From Panicum virgatum (lineage: Eukaryota > Streptophyta > Magnoliopsida > Poales > Poaceae): DNA of 64,000 nucleotides. The DNA lies in NCBI RefSeq assembly GCF_016808335.1, contig NC_053153.1, positions 19,789,033-19,853,032 of the forward strand, in the 5' to 3' direction. Numbering within the stretch: the first letter of the stretch is position 1; each line of letters begins with the position of its first letter. The position numbers were made by a program, and so were the translations under genes. Below, piece after piece: positions 10,188-21,816 of this stretch. The notes below the pieces were generated by a model. That model did not search any database, was not told the DNA's origin, and was given only the letters and a program-made list of their open reading frames with translations.

Positions 10188-13100
10188 TCATAGGCTTTCC
10201 CGTAAACCCATGCCGGCTAAGTGTTCTCTGAACACAATGGGCGATAAGCCTTTCGTAAGTGGATCCGCTAACATTTTCTTCGTGCTCATATACGTGCTCA
10301 TATACTCGAGACTTATGGTATGATCATGGATTTGCTCTTTAACAACATAAAACTTAAGGTCAATGTGTTTGGCAGCACCACTTGACTTGTTGTTGTGAGC
10401 GTAAGATACTGCAGGCTCATTGTCGCAGTACATCTTTAGTGGTTTTTCTATGCTGTCAACCACTCTTTACCCGGGTATAAATTTTTTTAGCCACTTAACC
10501 TGCCCGGAGGCCTCATAACATGCCACAAATTCTGCATACATCGTGGATGATGCAGTGACTATCTATTTGGAGCTTTTCCACGATATAGCACCACCTGCGA
10601 GAGTGAATACATAACCTGACGTGGATTTTCTATCGTCTATATCTACCGCAAAGTTTGAGTCTGAATAACCCTCTATCTCTAGGGAATCAGATCTCCTATA
10701 TGTTAACATGAGGCCTTTCATACCCTTCACATAATGCAAGGTTTTCTTAACCATTTTTCAGTGTTCTATCCCTGGATTACTCTGAAATCTGCCAAGTATC
10801 CCGGTAACAAATGCTAAGTCAGGGCGAGTACATACTTGAGCATACTGTAGGCTTCTGACAGCAGAAGCATATGGTACCACTTTCATCTGATCTATCTCAT
10901 ACTGGTTTTTGGGACACTGAAATTTTCCAAAACTGTCGCCCTTGACTATTGGAACATGTGTTGGCTTACTCGCATGCATACTGTACTTCTTCAGTACCTT
11001 TTCTAGGTATGCTTTCTGCGATAATCCTAAAACCCCCTTTCTTCTGTCTCGGTGAATCTCAATTCCTAAAATGAATGATGCTTCACCAAGATCTTTTATA
11101 TCAAATTTTGAGAACAGGAATTTCTTTGTCTCCAGTAGCAGATTGATATCACTGCTGGAAAGCAGAATATCATCCACATACAGGATAAGGAAAATAAATT
11201 TTCCATTCTTGAACTTTGCATAAATGTAATTGTCCTTCTCATTTCTTTAAATCCAAACTTTCTTACTGTCTCATCGAACTTTAAATATCACTGTCTTGAT
11301 GTCTGTTTTAGTCCTTAAATGGATTTTTTCAGGCGGCATCCCATATGTTTTTTTTCTTCCATGACAAAATCTTTGGGTTGAGCCATGTAAACACTTTCAT
11401 ATAAATCCCCGTTAAGTTCATATAAATCCCCGTTAAGGAATGCCGTCTTTACATCCATTTGATGCAACTCTAAATCAAAATGAGCAACTAACGCCATTAT
11501 GATTCTGAAAGAATTCTTGCATGAGACAGGAGAAAATGTCTCATTGTAATCTATTCTCTCTCTGTGTGAAACCTTTCGCCAAAAATCGCGCTTTGTATCT
11601 TTCTACATTCCCTTTGGAGTCACATTTCGTCTTATAGACCCATTTGCAGCTTACTATTTTGGCTCCATTGGGAATTTCTTCTAAATCCTAAACATCGTTG
11701 GTACTCATCAATTTCGTCTCATCTTTCATGGCATCTAACCATTCAGATGAGTGACTGCTTCTCATAGCTTCTTCAAATGAGGTGGGATCACCCTTCATTT
11801 GAACTTCCTCGCTATTATAGACTTGATAGTCATCAGAAATAGCGGGCTTTCTTACTCTTTGAGATCTTCTGGGCGCCACAACTATCGGCACTTCTTCTAT
11901 TTGGGGCTGCCGTTGCTCCCCCTCATCTGTGACAGTTTATTCTATCGGATCCTGAAGGACAGGTTCCTCATTCTGATTTGTTGCCACAACTGGAGAACTA
12001 ACAACAGGTGCTGGCACTATGGTATTTTGCACTGTTGGCGTAGCAGCAACAGGCAACGCGAAAAATGGCTCCTGAATCATCGGAGTGGGCACAAAGACCC
12101 GCTTCTCCTCAAGATCAATTTTCCTCGCTACCATGCTCCCACTGACCATCTGATCTTCAAGAAAGACAGCGTGTCTCGTCTCTACAAACTTTGTGTATCT
12201 ATCTGGATAGTAGAAACGATAACCTTTTGACTTTTCTGGATAGCCAATGAAATGGTAACTTACTGTTTTAGGATCTAGCTTCCCAATGTTTGGGTTAAAA
12301 TTTTTTGCTTCAGCTGGACAACCCCACACATGTAAATAATTTAATGTGGGTTTTCTCCCTATCCACAACTCATATGGTATTTTAGGCACCGACTTACTTG
12401 GTACAAGATTAAGAATATGGATGGCGGTTTTTAACGCCTCCATCCACAAACTAATCGGTAACGTGGAGTAGCTCATCATACTTCTCACCATATCCATTAA
12501 GGTACAGTTGCGCCTTTCCACTACTCCATTCTGCTGAAGCTCGCCCGGTGTAGAGTACTAGGCTACTATTCTATTTTCCTGTAGGAACCTCGCAAAAGGT
12601 CCAGGAACTTCACCATAGGGGGTATGCCGACCGTAGTACTCACCACCTCGGTCGGATCTTACTATTTTAATCTTTAGATTGTGCTGATTTTTGACTTCAG
12701 CCTTAAATATCTTAAATTTATCCAATGTTTCTGATTTTTCTTTAATTGGATAAATATAGCCATAACGTGAATAGTCATCTGTAAACATTATGAATGAAAC
12801 ATATCCGTCCACAGACCTTACGAGGAATGGTCCACGAATATCTGTGTGTACTATCTCCAAAACCCCAGCACTATGTTTGGCTCCTTTCTTTATTTGCTTG
12901 GCATACTTTCCCTTAATGCAATCGATGTAATATTCTACGTCTGAAAAGTCTATCGGATGGAGAATATTTTCTTTAATCAATCTCTCAATTCTCCCCCTCA
13001 AAATATGGCCTAAATGACAGTGCCATAATTTCGCTGAAGTCTCACTATCGCATCGTTTGCGCTTACTCTTTCCATTCATAAATGAGGAAGACTCACTATT

Positions 13101-14423
13101 GCACACAATATTACTTTCATTGCATACAACATTCACATTCTCATGCATAGATAGCTTTTAAAGCTTGTCTCGTCGGAAGACGAGACCAACACACTTATTA
13201 TTAATCTGAATCTCACAATGTTCTTTGCCAAAATGACAATCAAAACCATAGTCTGCTAAACATGAGACTGAGATCAAGTTTCTAGACAAAGAGGGTACAT
13301 AAAGAACATCATGTAAATGGAGTTTAAAGCCGCCATCTAACTCTAATGTGAGTTCTCCTGTCGCTTCAATGTCGGCTGTAACTCCATTGGCCACCTTAAG
13401 CCATCTTTCTCCTCTTTGAAGGGTCCTCCTCGTACTTAAACCCTATAAAGAATTGGCAACATGAACAGTTGCACCTAAGTGAATCCGCCAAGTAGATTTA
13501 TCATAACTTAAATACAGGGTTTCATCTATGAATGTAATAGTGTCCTCACCTTCCTTTAGTAGATGCTTCAGGAAATCTGCGCAGTCTTTCTTCCTGTGTG
13601 TCTTAGAGTGGCACCACAGGCATTCATCATGTTCTACTTGCTGTGGGTCTTTCTTTTGAAACTTGCCAGATGGGTTAGAGGAGGAGCCTCTTTCCCAATG
13701 AGGTTTCCCTTGTTGTCTGGCATTCTTGTCATGGAAGTTCTTTCTCTTGTTGTGCTGCACAAAGTTAAGAGAACCACCACGTGCATTCTTCAGTCTTTCT
13801 TCCTCCTGTACACACATGGATATGGCCTTCTCTATGTCCCACTCATCAGGCTGAGAGTTGTAGTTGACTATAAAAGTCAAAAACTCGCGAGGCAATGAGT
13901 TGAGAGCCAGATGTACTATGTAGGGATCTGGGAGTCCCATGTTCATTGTCTTAAGCTTGGCTGCCATGGTGCTCATGCTCAAAATGTGATCTCTGACACC
14001 GCCACCATTGTATTTCATGGTACTCAGCCTCTCTATGAGAGTGGATGCATAAGCCTTTGTAGAACCAGTAAAATGATTCTTCACTTTCTCAAGATACTCT
14101 GTGGTGGTAGCACAATCTGGAATAGCTCCTCTTATACCCTCTGAGATGGATTTCTTGATGACCATCAAGCACTTGCGGTTGGAATTATTCCACTTGGCTT
14201 TGTCTAGATCATACTTAGCTTGCACTGGAGCATGATCTCTTACCCGAGCGATCCAAGCCGCATCGGTCTCACTCTCTCCCCTTACGAGTGCTGGCGGCTC
14301 AGTGGGAGCCTTCTCTGCCAGTGCCAGATCTATCTCAGCAAGTGCTAGGTTCACCTCCAACTCCTCACGCCATCTGCCATAATTCTACCCAGTAAGCTTT
14401 GGAATGCTATTGATGAAGGTCAT
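10188..14423 (-). pseudogene. Copia gag-pol polyprotein 1, disrupted
   Basis: Gag starts at ATG 14,423 (MTFINSIPKLTG), is stopped by a TAG at about 14,386, and then reads NYGRWREELE and onward. It carries a UBN2-type Gag and a zinc knuckle, CLWCHSKTHRKKDC. The protease active site is decayed (HLGATVHV where D-S/T-G-A is expected). Integrase at about 13,148-11,937 keeps an HHCC-like region and catalytic-core pieces HTDIRGPF and SDRGGEY. Reverse transcriptase pieces (KTAFLNGDL; DDILLSS in place of the YVDD box) lie at 11,891-10,758. RNase H is at 10,754-10,188. At least six stops or frameshifts separate these blocks, so no functional polyprotein can be made. Small in-frame duplications (LNGDLYE twice at about 11,400; YMST twice at about 10,290) are also present. 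Confidence 0.9.
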
Positions 14424-15600
14424 AGCATTAGAGCCTAAATTAATAAACAAAAGAAAGTGAGAACCTCAACATAATAATAATGACATATCTCAATTTAATG
14501 TTGGTCCAAATTAAGACATACAATTAATTTGCTACATTAATTCTAAATCACCGTTGGGCAGAAATAGAATAAATGCATGAAAACTTATTGAATAAAAAAT
14601 ATAATATTGCTATTATCAACGTTGGTCAGAAAATAACAATATTAACACTGACTAAAACATGAATGAACTTGCTCCTCTAATTAAAATGTCCCGTTGGTTC
14701 TAAATTAATTAGAGGATAAAACTTAACAGCAGCGGAAACATGAAAATGTAATACTGACTTTTCAGAAGCATCTCAAGGTTATAATTACTCTCTATAGATT
14801 ATACACGTTGGTGCAAAAAATTTAGAGATAAAAACTAGACCAAACAAGATATTAACAGCTTCTGAAAAAGAATAAACTGACAAAAGTGTTACTGTGCTCA
14901 GCTAAAAACTCGGCCCAGACTGAGTTTTGGCCCGGATCAGGGCGATCCGCGCCCGCCTGGGCTTTCAGCCCGATAGCCATTGACCGGGCCGCCAAACTGG
15001 CCCGGCGCAGCACACCTCCTCCGCCCTAACGGGCCGAATCTGGCCTAGCTGCCGGTCGCACGCCACTGGCCGTCGGATCAGATCCGACGGCCGTCCGGCA
15101 TTTTCGCGCAAACAAAATTCATCGGCCGCCGGCCCAAACCCTAACCCTCATTCTTTCTTCTCTCCTCCTCTTTCTTCAACCCAAGCGGCGACCAGGCGAC
15201 TGAGCGGCGGCCGGAACGGCACGCCAGAGGAGAGCTCTACATCGCCACAGGCCCCTTCACTGGCTGCGCGCACACCCGTGAGGGGCGCGCTGCCGTCGAA
15301 CGGCCCTTGTGGCGGTGCTCTGGGCCCGGAGCTCGCGCGCAGAGGCGGCTCAGGTTTGGATCTTGCCCGCGCGGAGGCGGTGGTGTGCCGGTAAGCCGGC
15401 GCCTTGATGTCCTTCTCCCACATGACGAAAAGGTCGTCGGTGATGGTGGCCGACGAGATCTAGGTAGGATCCGCGGCTCCTTTGCTTGCTAGGGTTTGGT
15501 TTTTAGAGTTTCTTGACTTTCTTTGATTCGATTTGCATCAAATCGGTTCTTTCTCCTTCTAAAAATCTTTCCCCAACTGGATCTAAACCAAGATCTAAGT
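14424..15600 (-). other. 5' leader of copia element 1 with spaced repeat motif
   Basis: Leader between primer-binding site and gag. On the minus strand the motif TCTG.CCAACGGTGAT or a close variant occurs with core positions near 14,806, 14,692, 14,620, 14,552 and 14,499. The upstream half (14,930-15,480) is GC-rich and has no recognisable coding content. The same motif is found in the leader of copia element 2. Confidence 0.6.
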
Positions 15601-15611
15601 GACTGATACCA
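15601..15611 (-). other. Primer-binding site of copia element 1
   Basis: The minus strand reads TGGTATCAGTC immediately after the LTR terminus TAACA. This matches the 3' end complement of plant initiator tRNA-Met (TGGTATCAGAGC) over its first nine bases. Confidence 0.8.
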
Positions 15612-15715
15612 ATGTTATATCTGATGGATCGCTAGGTAGAGGATCAGTGGGTTCTAACTTGACTGACTTGAGTAAACAAGGTGTTCTTGAGTTACAACTA
15701 GAAATAGACAGAGAG

Positions 15716-16035
15716 ATCGCCACTCCACTATGTGCCTCCTCTTCACTAGCCTCACCTGACCATGTGCCTCCTCCGCTATCAATGCCGCACCAATGAGCCT
15801 CCTCCGGGCCGCTTCAGCACGCCGCCGGGCCTAGTAGAGCACCCTCTCCTCTGCGGCATCGCCTCGCCTGGGTCCCTACGCCGCTGCACGGCCGCACCAC
15901 GCTGACGTGCTGGGCAACCGGTGGCCTGCCTGCTGTTTGCCTCGCCCAAATCCCCGCGTACTCCGTTGGTATAGAGCCGCCACGTTGCTCTAATGTTGGT
16001 ATGGAGCCGCCACGTTGCTCGAATTTTGTGCTATA
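15716..16035. other. Unassigned sequence adjoining truncated LTR
   Basis: No gene recognised. A tandem pair of about 32 bp (GAGCCGCCACGTTGCTC at about 15,973 and 16,004) lies just before the TIR element at 16,036. Confidence 0.5.
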
Positions 16036-16829
16036 GGGCCTGTTTGGCAGGGCTCCGGCTCCGGCTCCTCTGGTGGAGCGGCTTCTCTGGTGGAACTAAA
16101 GCCATTTTGTAAAACGTTTGGCAAAACAGCTTCACCTGTTGTATTGAGATTGTAAAATGTCTAAATTGCCCTTCTCTATATTTTTCTTTTTCTTCTTTTC
16201 TTTCTTTTCCATTTTTCCTCCTCTCTTTTTCTTTTTCTTTCTCTTTTCCTTTTTTCCTCCAATCCTCTTATCCATTCGGGCCCCTCCCCCGTCCCCATCT
16301 CACCTTCCTCACGCCCCCTGATCCAGCCCCTTTTGCCTCCTCGGTTGGTTGCCCCCCTCCCCCCCTTGATACAGCAGGCCGCCTCCTGGCCATCCGTCCC
16401 AGACGCGGGGCAGCTTTGTGCCAGTGGCTCTGGCCCTTCGATGCCTGCAGCAGGCCGCCTCCTAACCCCGCTCCCGGCGCGAGGCATCTCCTTGCCGGTG
16501 GCTCCTCGCCCAGCGCCGGCCTCGTCGTCCGCCTCCTCGGCTACGGACGCCTCACCAGGAAGGAGCTCAAGCCCGAGCAGTAACCAAGAGGATGTTGACC
16601 AGCGGTGGAAGTGTCTATGGCTGTCGGGGGCAAAGGAGGAAGACGAGATGGAGGAGCTGTAGGAGCCGCACGGAGCCACGTTTTGTGGCTCCTCCGCCGA
16701 ATCGCTCCAGAGAGCGGAAATCGGGGGGCTTCACCTGTCGGAGCCGGAGCCGGAGCCGGGCACACGTTTGGGAGGGCTCCAGTAGAAGCCGGTTTTGAAG
16801 CCGCTGCTGGAGTCCTGCCAAACAGGGCC
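16036..16829. mobile_element. 0.8-kb TIR element (Tourist/Harbinger-like ends) with GC-rich interior
   Basis: Terminal inverted repeats: left GGGCCTGTTTGGCAGGGCTC and, from the right on the complement, GGCCCTGTTTGGCAGGACTC. Both are flanked by ATA, a 3-bp duplication. Subterminal GGCTCCGGCTCC repeats are mirrored at 16,739-16,757 as GGAGCCGGAGCCGG. The interior has a pyrimidine-rich stretch (16,170-16,260) and a GC-rich stretch with long open frames on both strands, none recognisable. It is too long for a simple MITE and may carry captured host sequence. Confidence 0.7.
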
Positions 16830-18009
16830 ATAGAGTCGCTGCGCGTAGCTGCAGCTCCTTCTCTCTCTTCTTGTCTCTCCCTACGTGGAAGGCTATCCGC
16901 GGCTCTTGTCGACCAGTTGCGGTTAGACTGACACAACTGGATAGCCAAATGCATTTTTGCATCTCCAAATGATACTGTGCATCATAAAATTTTTCTACAA
17001 CAGAGCAGGCAAACCACGACACACTTTGTCTTCCGAGGAGTGAGGAGACGTAAAAATACATCCCCTCTCTCCTTGAATGCATTTGGCGAGCGGCGGCGCC
17101 AGGTGAGCGTCGACTGGCTCTGGTCTACCCTCCACCCCCATCCCCCTCCCGGAACCCTACTCGATCTCGCGCCTCCACCGCCGGCACTGGCAGCGCCGCC
17201 GTGCAGGACCGGTCTCGCGCCGCCGTTTCTCATCCAACGCTCCTCCCTCACTCGGATCTGCAGGGGCTCCTCCCGCGTGTGGAGTGCAGGGCGCCGCACG
17301 AGGAGGCCAACGCCATCAATCCGCGAGCCCGCCCCCTACCTCCACAGCCTGCGCCGTATCTGGTGGTGGAGGCTGGCGCGGTCCTGGCCGTTGCCGCGCC
17401 GTCGAGCAAGGTCGCCGGGGCGCCTCCTACGGCCCGCCGCCGCGGCGCGCCTCCTCGCCGACCCCGCGGAGGGGAGGGAAGGGGTGGCGGTGGAAGAGGA
17501 GGGGAGGGGGCGGCACCGGCGGCAGCTGGAGAGGAGGGAAGGGGTGGCGGCGGGAGGAGAGTGGAGGGGGCGGCGCCAGCGGCAGTTGTTGGAGACCGTA
17601 TTTTTTGCGTGCGCGATGTAAACATTGTGCGTGATGCAAACTCCCGAATGCCTCCTTCATTTTGCGTTGTCCCGAATGCCTCCTTCATTTTGCGTTGCCT
17701 TGTTGGGGTCAGCCTTATTACGGAGCACAGATTCGTTCCAGCAATTCTGCCTTGAAGGTCAAATCGGAAATGCATGGCTGTTTTCTTCCAAAAAAAATGC
17801 ATGGAGCTGCTATTCAAAAGAGGTCGAGTCGCTGCCTCACTGGGGCCTAGTGGCCTAGCACATCTCAAGACGAAATCTCGATTTTGTGTCCCGCAACCGC
17901 GGTCGACGTTTTCATGGCCATAAATTCTATCTTGAGATATGTGCCATGTTGTCCCATTTGAGTGTATTCTCACATATTTTCTTTCCGTATTCCATACCGT
18001 GCCCTGCTG
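16830..18009. other. GC-rich unassigned segment
   Basis: The stretch 17,080-17,590 has high GC, an exon-like base composition and overlapping open frames on both strands, but no domain I recognise. It includes a repeated GAGGGAAGGGGTGGCGG motif (17,474 and 17,535). An imperfect repeat of CCGAATGCCTCCTTCATTTT (17,645 and 17,672) follows. It could be a transposon-captured gene fragment. Confidence 0.45.
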
Positions 18010-18340
18010 CGGGGCTCCCTAGTTTACCGTCGACCGTAGGGAGGGTAGGGAGGGCTCCTACGGTCGATCTCCCGACCATTTTTTTTCTTTTTTTAGTATT
18101 TTTTTTTCATTTTTCTTATTTTAGAATTTTTTTCAAGAGGAATTTTGGAGAGATAAAAATTTTGATGAGAAAAACAAATTGAGAAAATTTGAGAAGAAAA
18201 TTTTTGCATCCAGAGCAAAAAAAAAATAGTGCAAAATTTGGCATCCTAAACAAAAAAAAATACTTGGGGAAAAAATTGCATCAAATAATAAAAGAAAAAG
18301 CTTGGGTAATTTTTAAAAAAAATTGCAAGAAAATGAAAAA
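18010..18340. repeat. Unclassified dispersed repeat, copy 1
   Basis: Begins near CTAGTTTACCGTCGACC, includes TACGGTCGAT, then A-rich sequence with AAAATTTTTGCATCCAGAGC. A related layout (TCTAATTTACGGGCGCCC, TACGGTCGAT, then A-rich with TTTTTTGCATCCAAAACT) occurs at 55,078-55,480. Family unknown. Confidence 0.5.
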
Positions 18341-18489
18341 AACTTACCGTAGAGCTTGTCTCCGACACCGGACTAGGGGGGGGCGCTGCCGCCGCTCCCC
18401 TCGAGAGCGCGGCCGCCCGCCAGAGGGGAGCGCACCGCCGCCCGCTGGAGGGGAGAGCGCCGCCGCCCGCCGGAGGGGAGCACGCCGCC

Positions 18490-19045
18490 GCGGTCACGGC
18501 AGGGTTCACCAAACCGGTGGGAACTGGTCCGGTTTGACCGGTTACCGGTCAAACCAGTCCGGGCCGGTTCGGGTTTCGACCGGTACCCAACCGGCCAAAA
18601 TTCAAAATTTAAATTTAAATTCAAAAAATGAAAAATACCCAAAAAATTCCTAAAAATATTTCAAGGTACGATGAATCTAATGGTGTCAAATTTTCTCAAA
18701 AATTCGTTCATTTAGTATAGTTTGCGGGGATTTAAAGTTAAATCAAAAAAGAAAAAGAAAAAAATGGGCCGGCCCATTAAGGCCCACCGGTCAAACCGGT
18801 CAAACCGGCCGATAAACCGGTTGCACGGGAGCTTTTGAATTTGGATTTGAATTCAAACCGGTCAAACCGACCGGTAAACCAAAAAAACTGGCCAGTAAAC
18901 CGGTCGGATCCGGTTGCACGGGAGCTTTTGAATTTATTTGAATTTGGATTTGAATTCAACCGGTTTCCACCGGTTACCGGTCAAACCGGTCCCGTAAACC
19001 GCTACCGGAGGGCGGCGGTTTGACCGGACCGGTCGGTTTGGTTAA
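18490..19045. repeat. CCGGTTTGACC-rich repeat block
   Basis: The palindrome-like motif AACCGGTCAAACCGGT and its variants occur more than a dozen times. A 30-bp unit starting GCACGGGAGCTTTTGAATTT is present at 18,824 and 18,915. The block is bracketed by GC-rich copies of GCCGGAGGGGAGAGCGCG-like sequence (18,400-18,500 and 19,060-19,140) on both sides. Confidence 0.7.
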
Positions 19046-19312
19046 CCCTGGGTCGCGGAGCTTGCCGGAGGGGAGAGCGCGCCACCGGCTGCCAGAGGGG
19101 AGCGGAGCGCGCCGCCACCCGCCCGGGAGGTCGCCGACGCTGGTGGGCAACGGCGCCGGTTGAGCTCCCCTTCCTGGATCTATTCGGAGGAAAGCGAAGC
19201 ACAAGGAGACCAAGGAGAAAGGGGAAGGGAGAAGAAGGTGTCTGCGGGATCCACCGCAAGCGCGTATTCAGCTTCGCGCCCTGCTGCTATTGTCAGAGTA
19301 AATAGACTTAAA

Positions 19313-19874
19313 GGCCATGTTTGGTTAAAATCACTACTCCCTCCGTTCCAAACTATAAGTCATTCCAAGAATCTTGGAGAGTCAAATTATTTCAAAATTT
19401 GACCAAAATTATAGAGAAAAATATAAAGGTTTATAATATCAAATAAGTATACTATAAAAATATAACTAACAAAGAATTTAATGATACTTAATTGGTATCG
19501 TAAATGTTACTATCTTGTTGTATAAATTTGGTCAAACTTAGAAAATTTTGACCCTCTAAGATTCTTGGAATGACTTATAATTTGGAACGAATGGAGTATA
19601 TTTTTTTACTAAGGAACCTTACATGCATGCCGTATTAAACGAGTCTATTTGCAAACCTTTTCACAGATAGGTGCAAGTTTGCAAGCCGAATCTAATGAGA
19701 TTAATTAGTCCATAATTAGATACAGTAATGCTACATGCCTCATTAAATATAGTAACTGCTACAGTACCATAATTGCAGCGGTGGTTTTGTAATTAGACTT
19801 CATTTAATACCTCTAATTAGTGGTCAAAGCTGCGAAAAGTTTCACCAAATTTTTTTCGCGTCCAAACCAAGGGG
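19313..19874. mobile_element. MITE hosting a nested Stowaway element
   Basis: Outer ends GGCCATGTTTGGTT (left) and, on the complement, CCCCTTGGTTTGGAC (right). Internal sequence with TACAGTAATGCTACATG and CGAATCTAATGAG motifs is of the same class as the other Tourist-like MITEs here. Target duplication not clear. Confidence 0.6.
19337..19596. mobile_element. Stowaway (Tc1/mariner-like) MITE
   Basis: Starts CTCCCTCCGTTCCAAACT and ends with its inverted match (complement reads CTCCATTCGTTCCAAATT). TA dinucleotides on both sides form the target duplication. A long inverted repeat continues inward (AAGTCATTCCAAGAATCTTG against its complement). 260 bp. Confidence 0.9.
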
Positions 19875-21540
19875 AAAGCCTGCTCTTATATGTATGCTGT
19901 CGACGGAGACATCGCCTACCACTGAAAACGCAATGCCGTTAAATCCTGAAAAATTCGTTCTCATGGAGAGTTGAACCCAGAACCTCAGGTGGTACAGAGG
20001 CTCTTGTAGCTTTTCGTGGGAGATAGCGCTTCTGCTCCAGTTAATAAGTACAATTAAACATAGAAGTGGGAACATGCGTATTCCAATTTTTTAGATGGCG
20101 GGTCCTAAAGAGGATTAAAGTGCAACTAAAATATATTTGTACTACCTGCTGGTACATGCCGGTACCTTACCTATAAATACACATTTGCAGCATCATATCT
20201 ATACCTTTTTTGTCTAATTTCATGTGTTCGCCGGTACCGGAATACACTAGTACCATCTGTATAAGTACTCACGGCTACCATAGGTAGCTCTTTCTGTTCC
20301 ACAACGGCAAAGCACAGCAAGAAGCATTTTTCAAACCGGCAAGCACCAAGATAGTCTTCTACCTTTGTCTCGGCAATTTCTTCTCCACGAATAGAGTAGC
20401 ATCAGGCAAGCAGGAGCACTCATCGCTCTGCTCTCTGTTTCCCCCAAATCTCAACTGCTAGCACCTTCCTCCTCCACATGCTGAGAGAAGCACAACCAGC
20501 TGGAATCCATGTCTCTACTCTCTAAGCAGAAAATACGAATGAGCATATGGCATACGGGTACAAATTGGCACATAAACACCGAGAAAAAGTGAAAACATAA
20601 AAGGAGACAAGAGGAGGTTGCTCGTGGAAGTACCTATGGACCGCTGCTCGCGGAGAAAGACGCGGATATGGTGCCAACGACCACCGCGACGCGCGCATAC
20701 CGCCCAACACTGCCCCAGTGGCCGGCTGCCCGAGTGTACCTACTATGATCCAGAAATATTTTTAAAACTCAAGAGTAAAGATAAATATAGAAGAAACTTG
20801 TACCACTTTATTTAAACATAAAGATTAGCAATATTTAGCATGTACTACTACATGAATGCACAAACGAGATTGTACAAAAAGATAGCAATAATGCAATTAT
20901 TGTAAAAAACAAGTTTGTTTCAGATTTTTTTTCTCCTGAATGATTAAGCAAAACAAACAACATGCATGTGCCAATATGATCCAGAAATATTTTTAAAATT
21001 CAAGTAAAGATAAATATAGAAGAAACTTGTACCACTTTATTTAAACATAAAGATTAGTATGTACTAGTACATGAATGCACAAATGAGATTGTACAAGAAG
21101 ACAGCAATAATGCAATTATTGTCAAAACAAGCTTGTTTGAGATTTTTTTTCTCTTGAATGATTAAGCAAAAGAAACAACGTGCATGTACCAATATGGACA
21201 ATCATTCTGAGAACTAAAAATGGGAGACTAAAACTCAACTACATTCTGACCAACCTGAAGAATCAAAATATTGGTACTGTTGATGAACCTGAGAAAGAAT
21301 GGACGTTTCAATTAGCAGAAAGACTTGACGAAGTAAATGTGCTTATGCTATACTAAAACAATTAGCAGGAAGCAGGAACAGGAAGCACATAGAGAAAGAA
21401 CGGAGGTTTCAAAACTAGCAAAAACTACCAATAAATATTTGTACGCATGCGCAGTGATTAGAATGCTTCAATCCAGTCATGATTGATTTGTACGCATCCA
21501 GAAATATCAATTCATAAAACAAAAAATAAAAAAGAAGCTA
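19875..21540. other. Intergenic region upstream of P450 copy C
   Basis: No gene recognised. It contains a 231-bp tandem duplication (20,746-21,197). The remainder is AT-rich unique sequence. Confidence 0.5.
20746..21197. repeat. 231-bp tandem duplication
   Basis: TGATCCAGAAATATTTTTAA starts at 20,746 and again at 20,977. The two units stay alignable through GCATGTACCAATATG-like ends, with a few deletions in unit 2 (for example the GCAATATTTA stretch). Confidence 0.85.
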
Positions 21541-21736
21541 AGCAGAGTGAAGAGCATGAAGCAGTGGCACCACGGGGTTGACCTGGAAGTGCGCATCCCA
21601 CCCGGCCGCCCGCAACCAGTCGACCACCGCGCCACCGCCGTGGAGAGGCCGCATATACCGGATCTGGGTAAATCTGCTCCATTCCGGCACCATCCGGATC
21701 TCGAGGTACAAACGGAGGTACAGGAAATCTTCATTC
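21541..21736. other. Sequence replacing the ancestral promoter of P450 copy C
   Basis: Similarity between copies B and C begins at 21,737 (CATCTCAAGATC). Upstream of that point copy C carries a GC-rich stretch with an open frame on the minus strand (21,783-21,538, including PEWSRFTQIRYMRPLHG) that I do not recognise. The TATA box present in B is absent here. It may be an inserted or transduplicated gene fragment now serving as leader or promoter of copy C. Confidence 0.5.
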
Positions 21737-21816
21737 CATCTCAAGATCGCAGGCTCACAGCCCAATTTTCGTCTCGTTGGCACTCGCTCGTCAGGTACGC
21801 AGCTGTCGCGTTAGCA

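Larger units (their letters stand above)
9558..15715 (-). mobile_element. Ty1/copia LTR retrotransposon 1 (degenerate)
   Basis: Minus-strand element. The 3' LTR is at 9558-10,016 and only the inner about 100 bp of the 5' LTR survives (15,613-15,715); both share TGTTATATCTGA.GGATCGC. A primer-binding site complementary to initiator tRNA-Met (TGGTATCAGTC on the minus strand) lies at 15,601-15,611, and the purine tract is at 10,017-10,035. Gene order on the minus strand is gag, protease, integrase, reverse transcriptase, RNase H, which defines copia. The outer end of the 5' LTR is replaced by unrelated sequence, so no target duplication can be shown. Left flank pentamer is GAGTA. Part of the 3' LTR (GCGCCCTGATCGGGGGC) recurs in the LTRs of copia element 2, so the two are related families. 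Confidence 0.9.

Noticed and set aside
11799..12230. Plus-strand frames inside copia element 1
   Set aside because: Antisense to the copia integrase and reverse transcriptase region.
17080..17660. Candidate gene in the GC-rich stretch at 17 kb
   Set aside because: At least four overlapping frames are equally open, all low-complexity, with no recognisable domain or splice pattern, so it is left as unassigned sequence.
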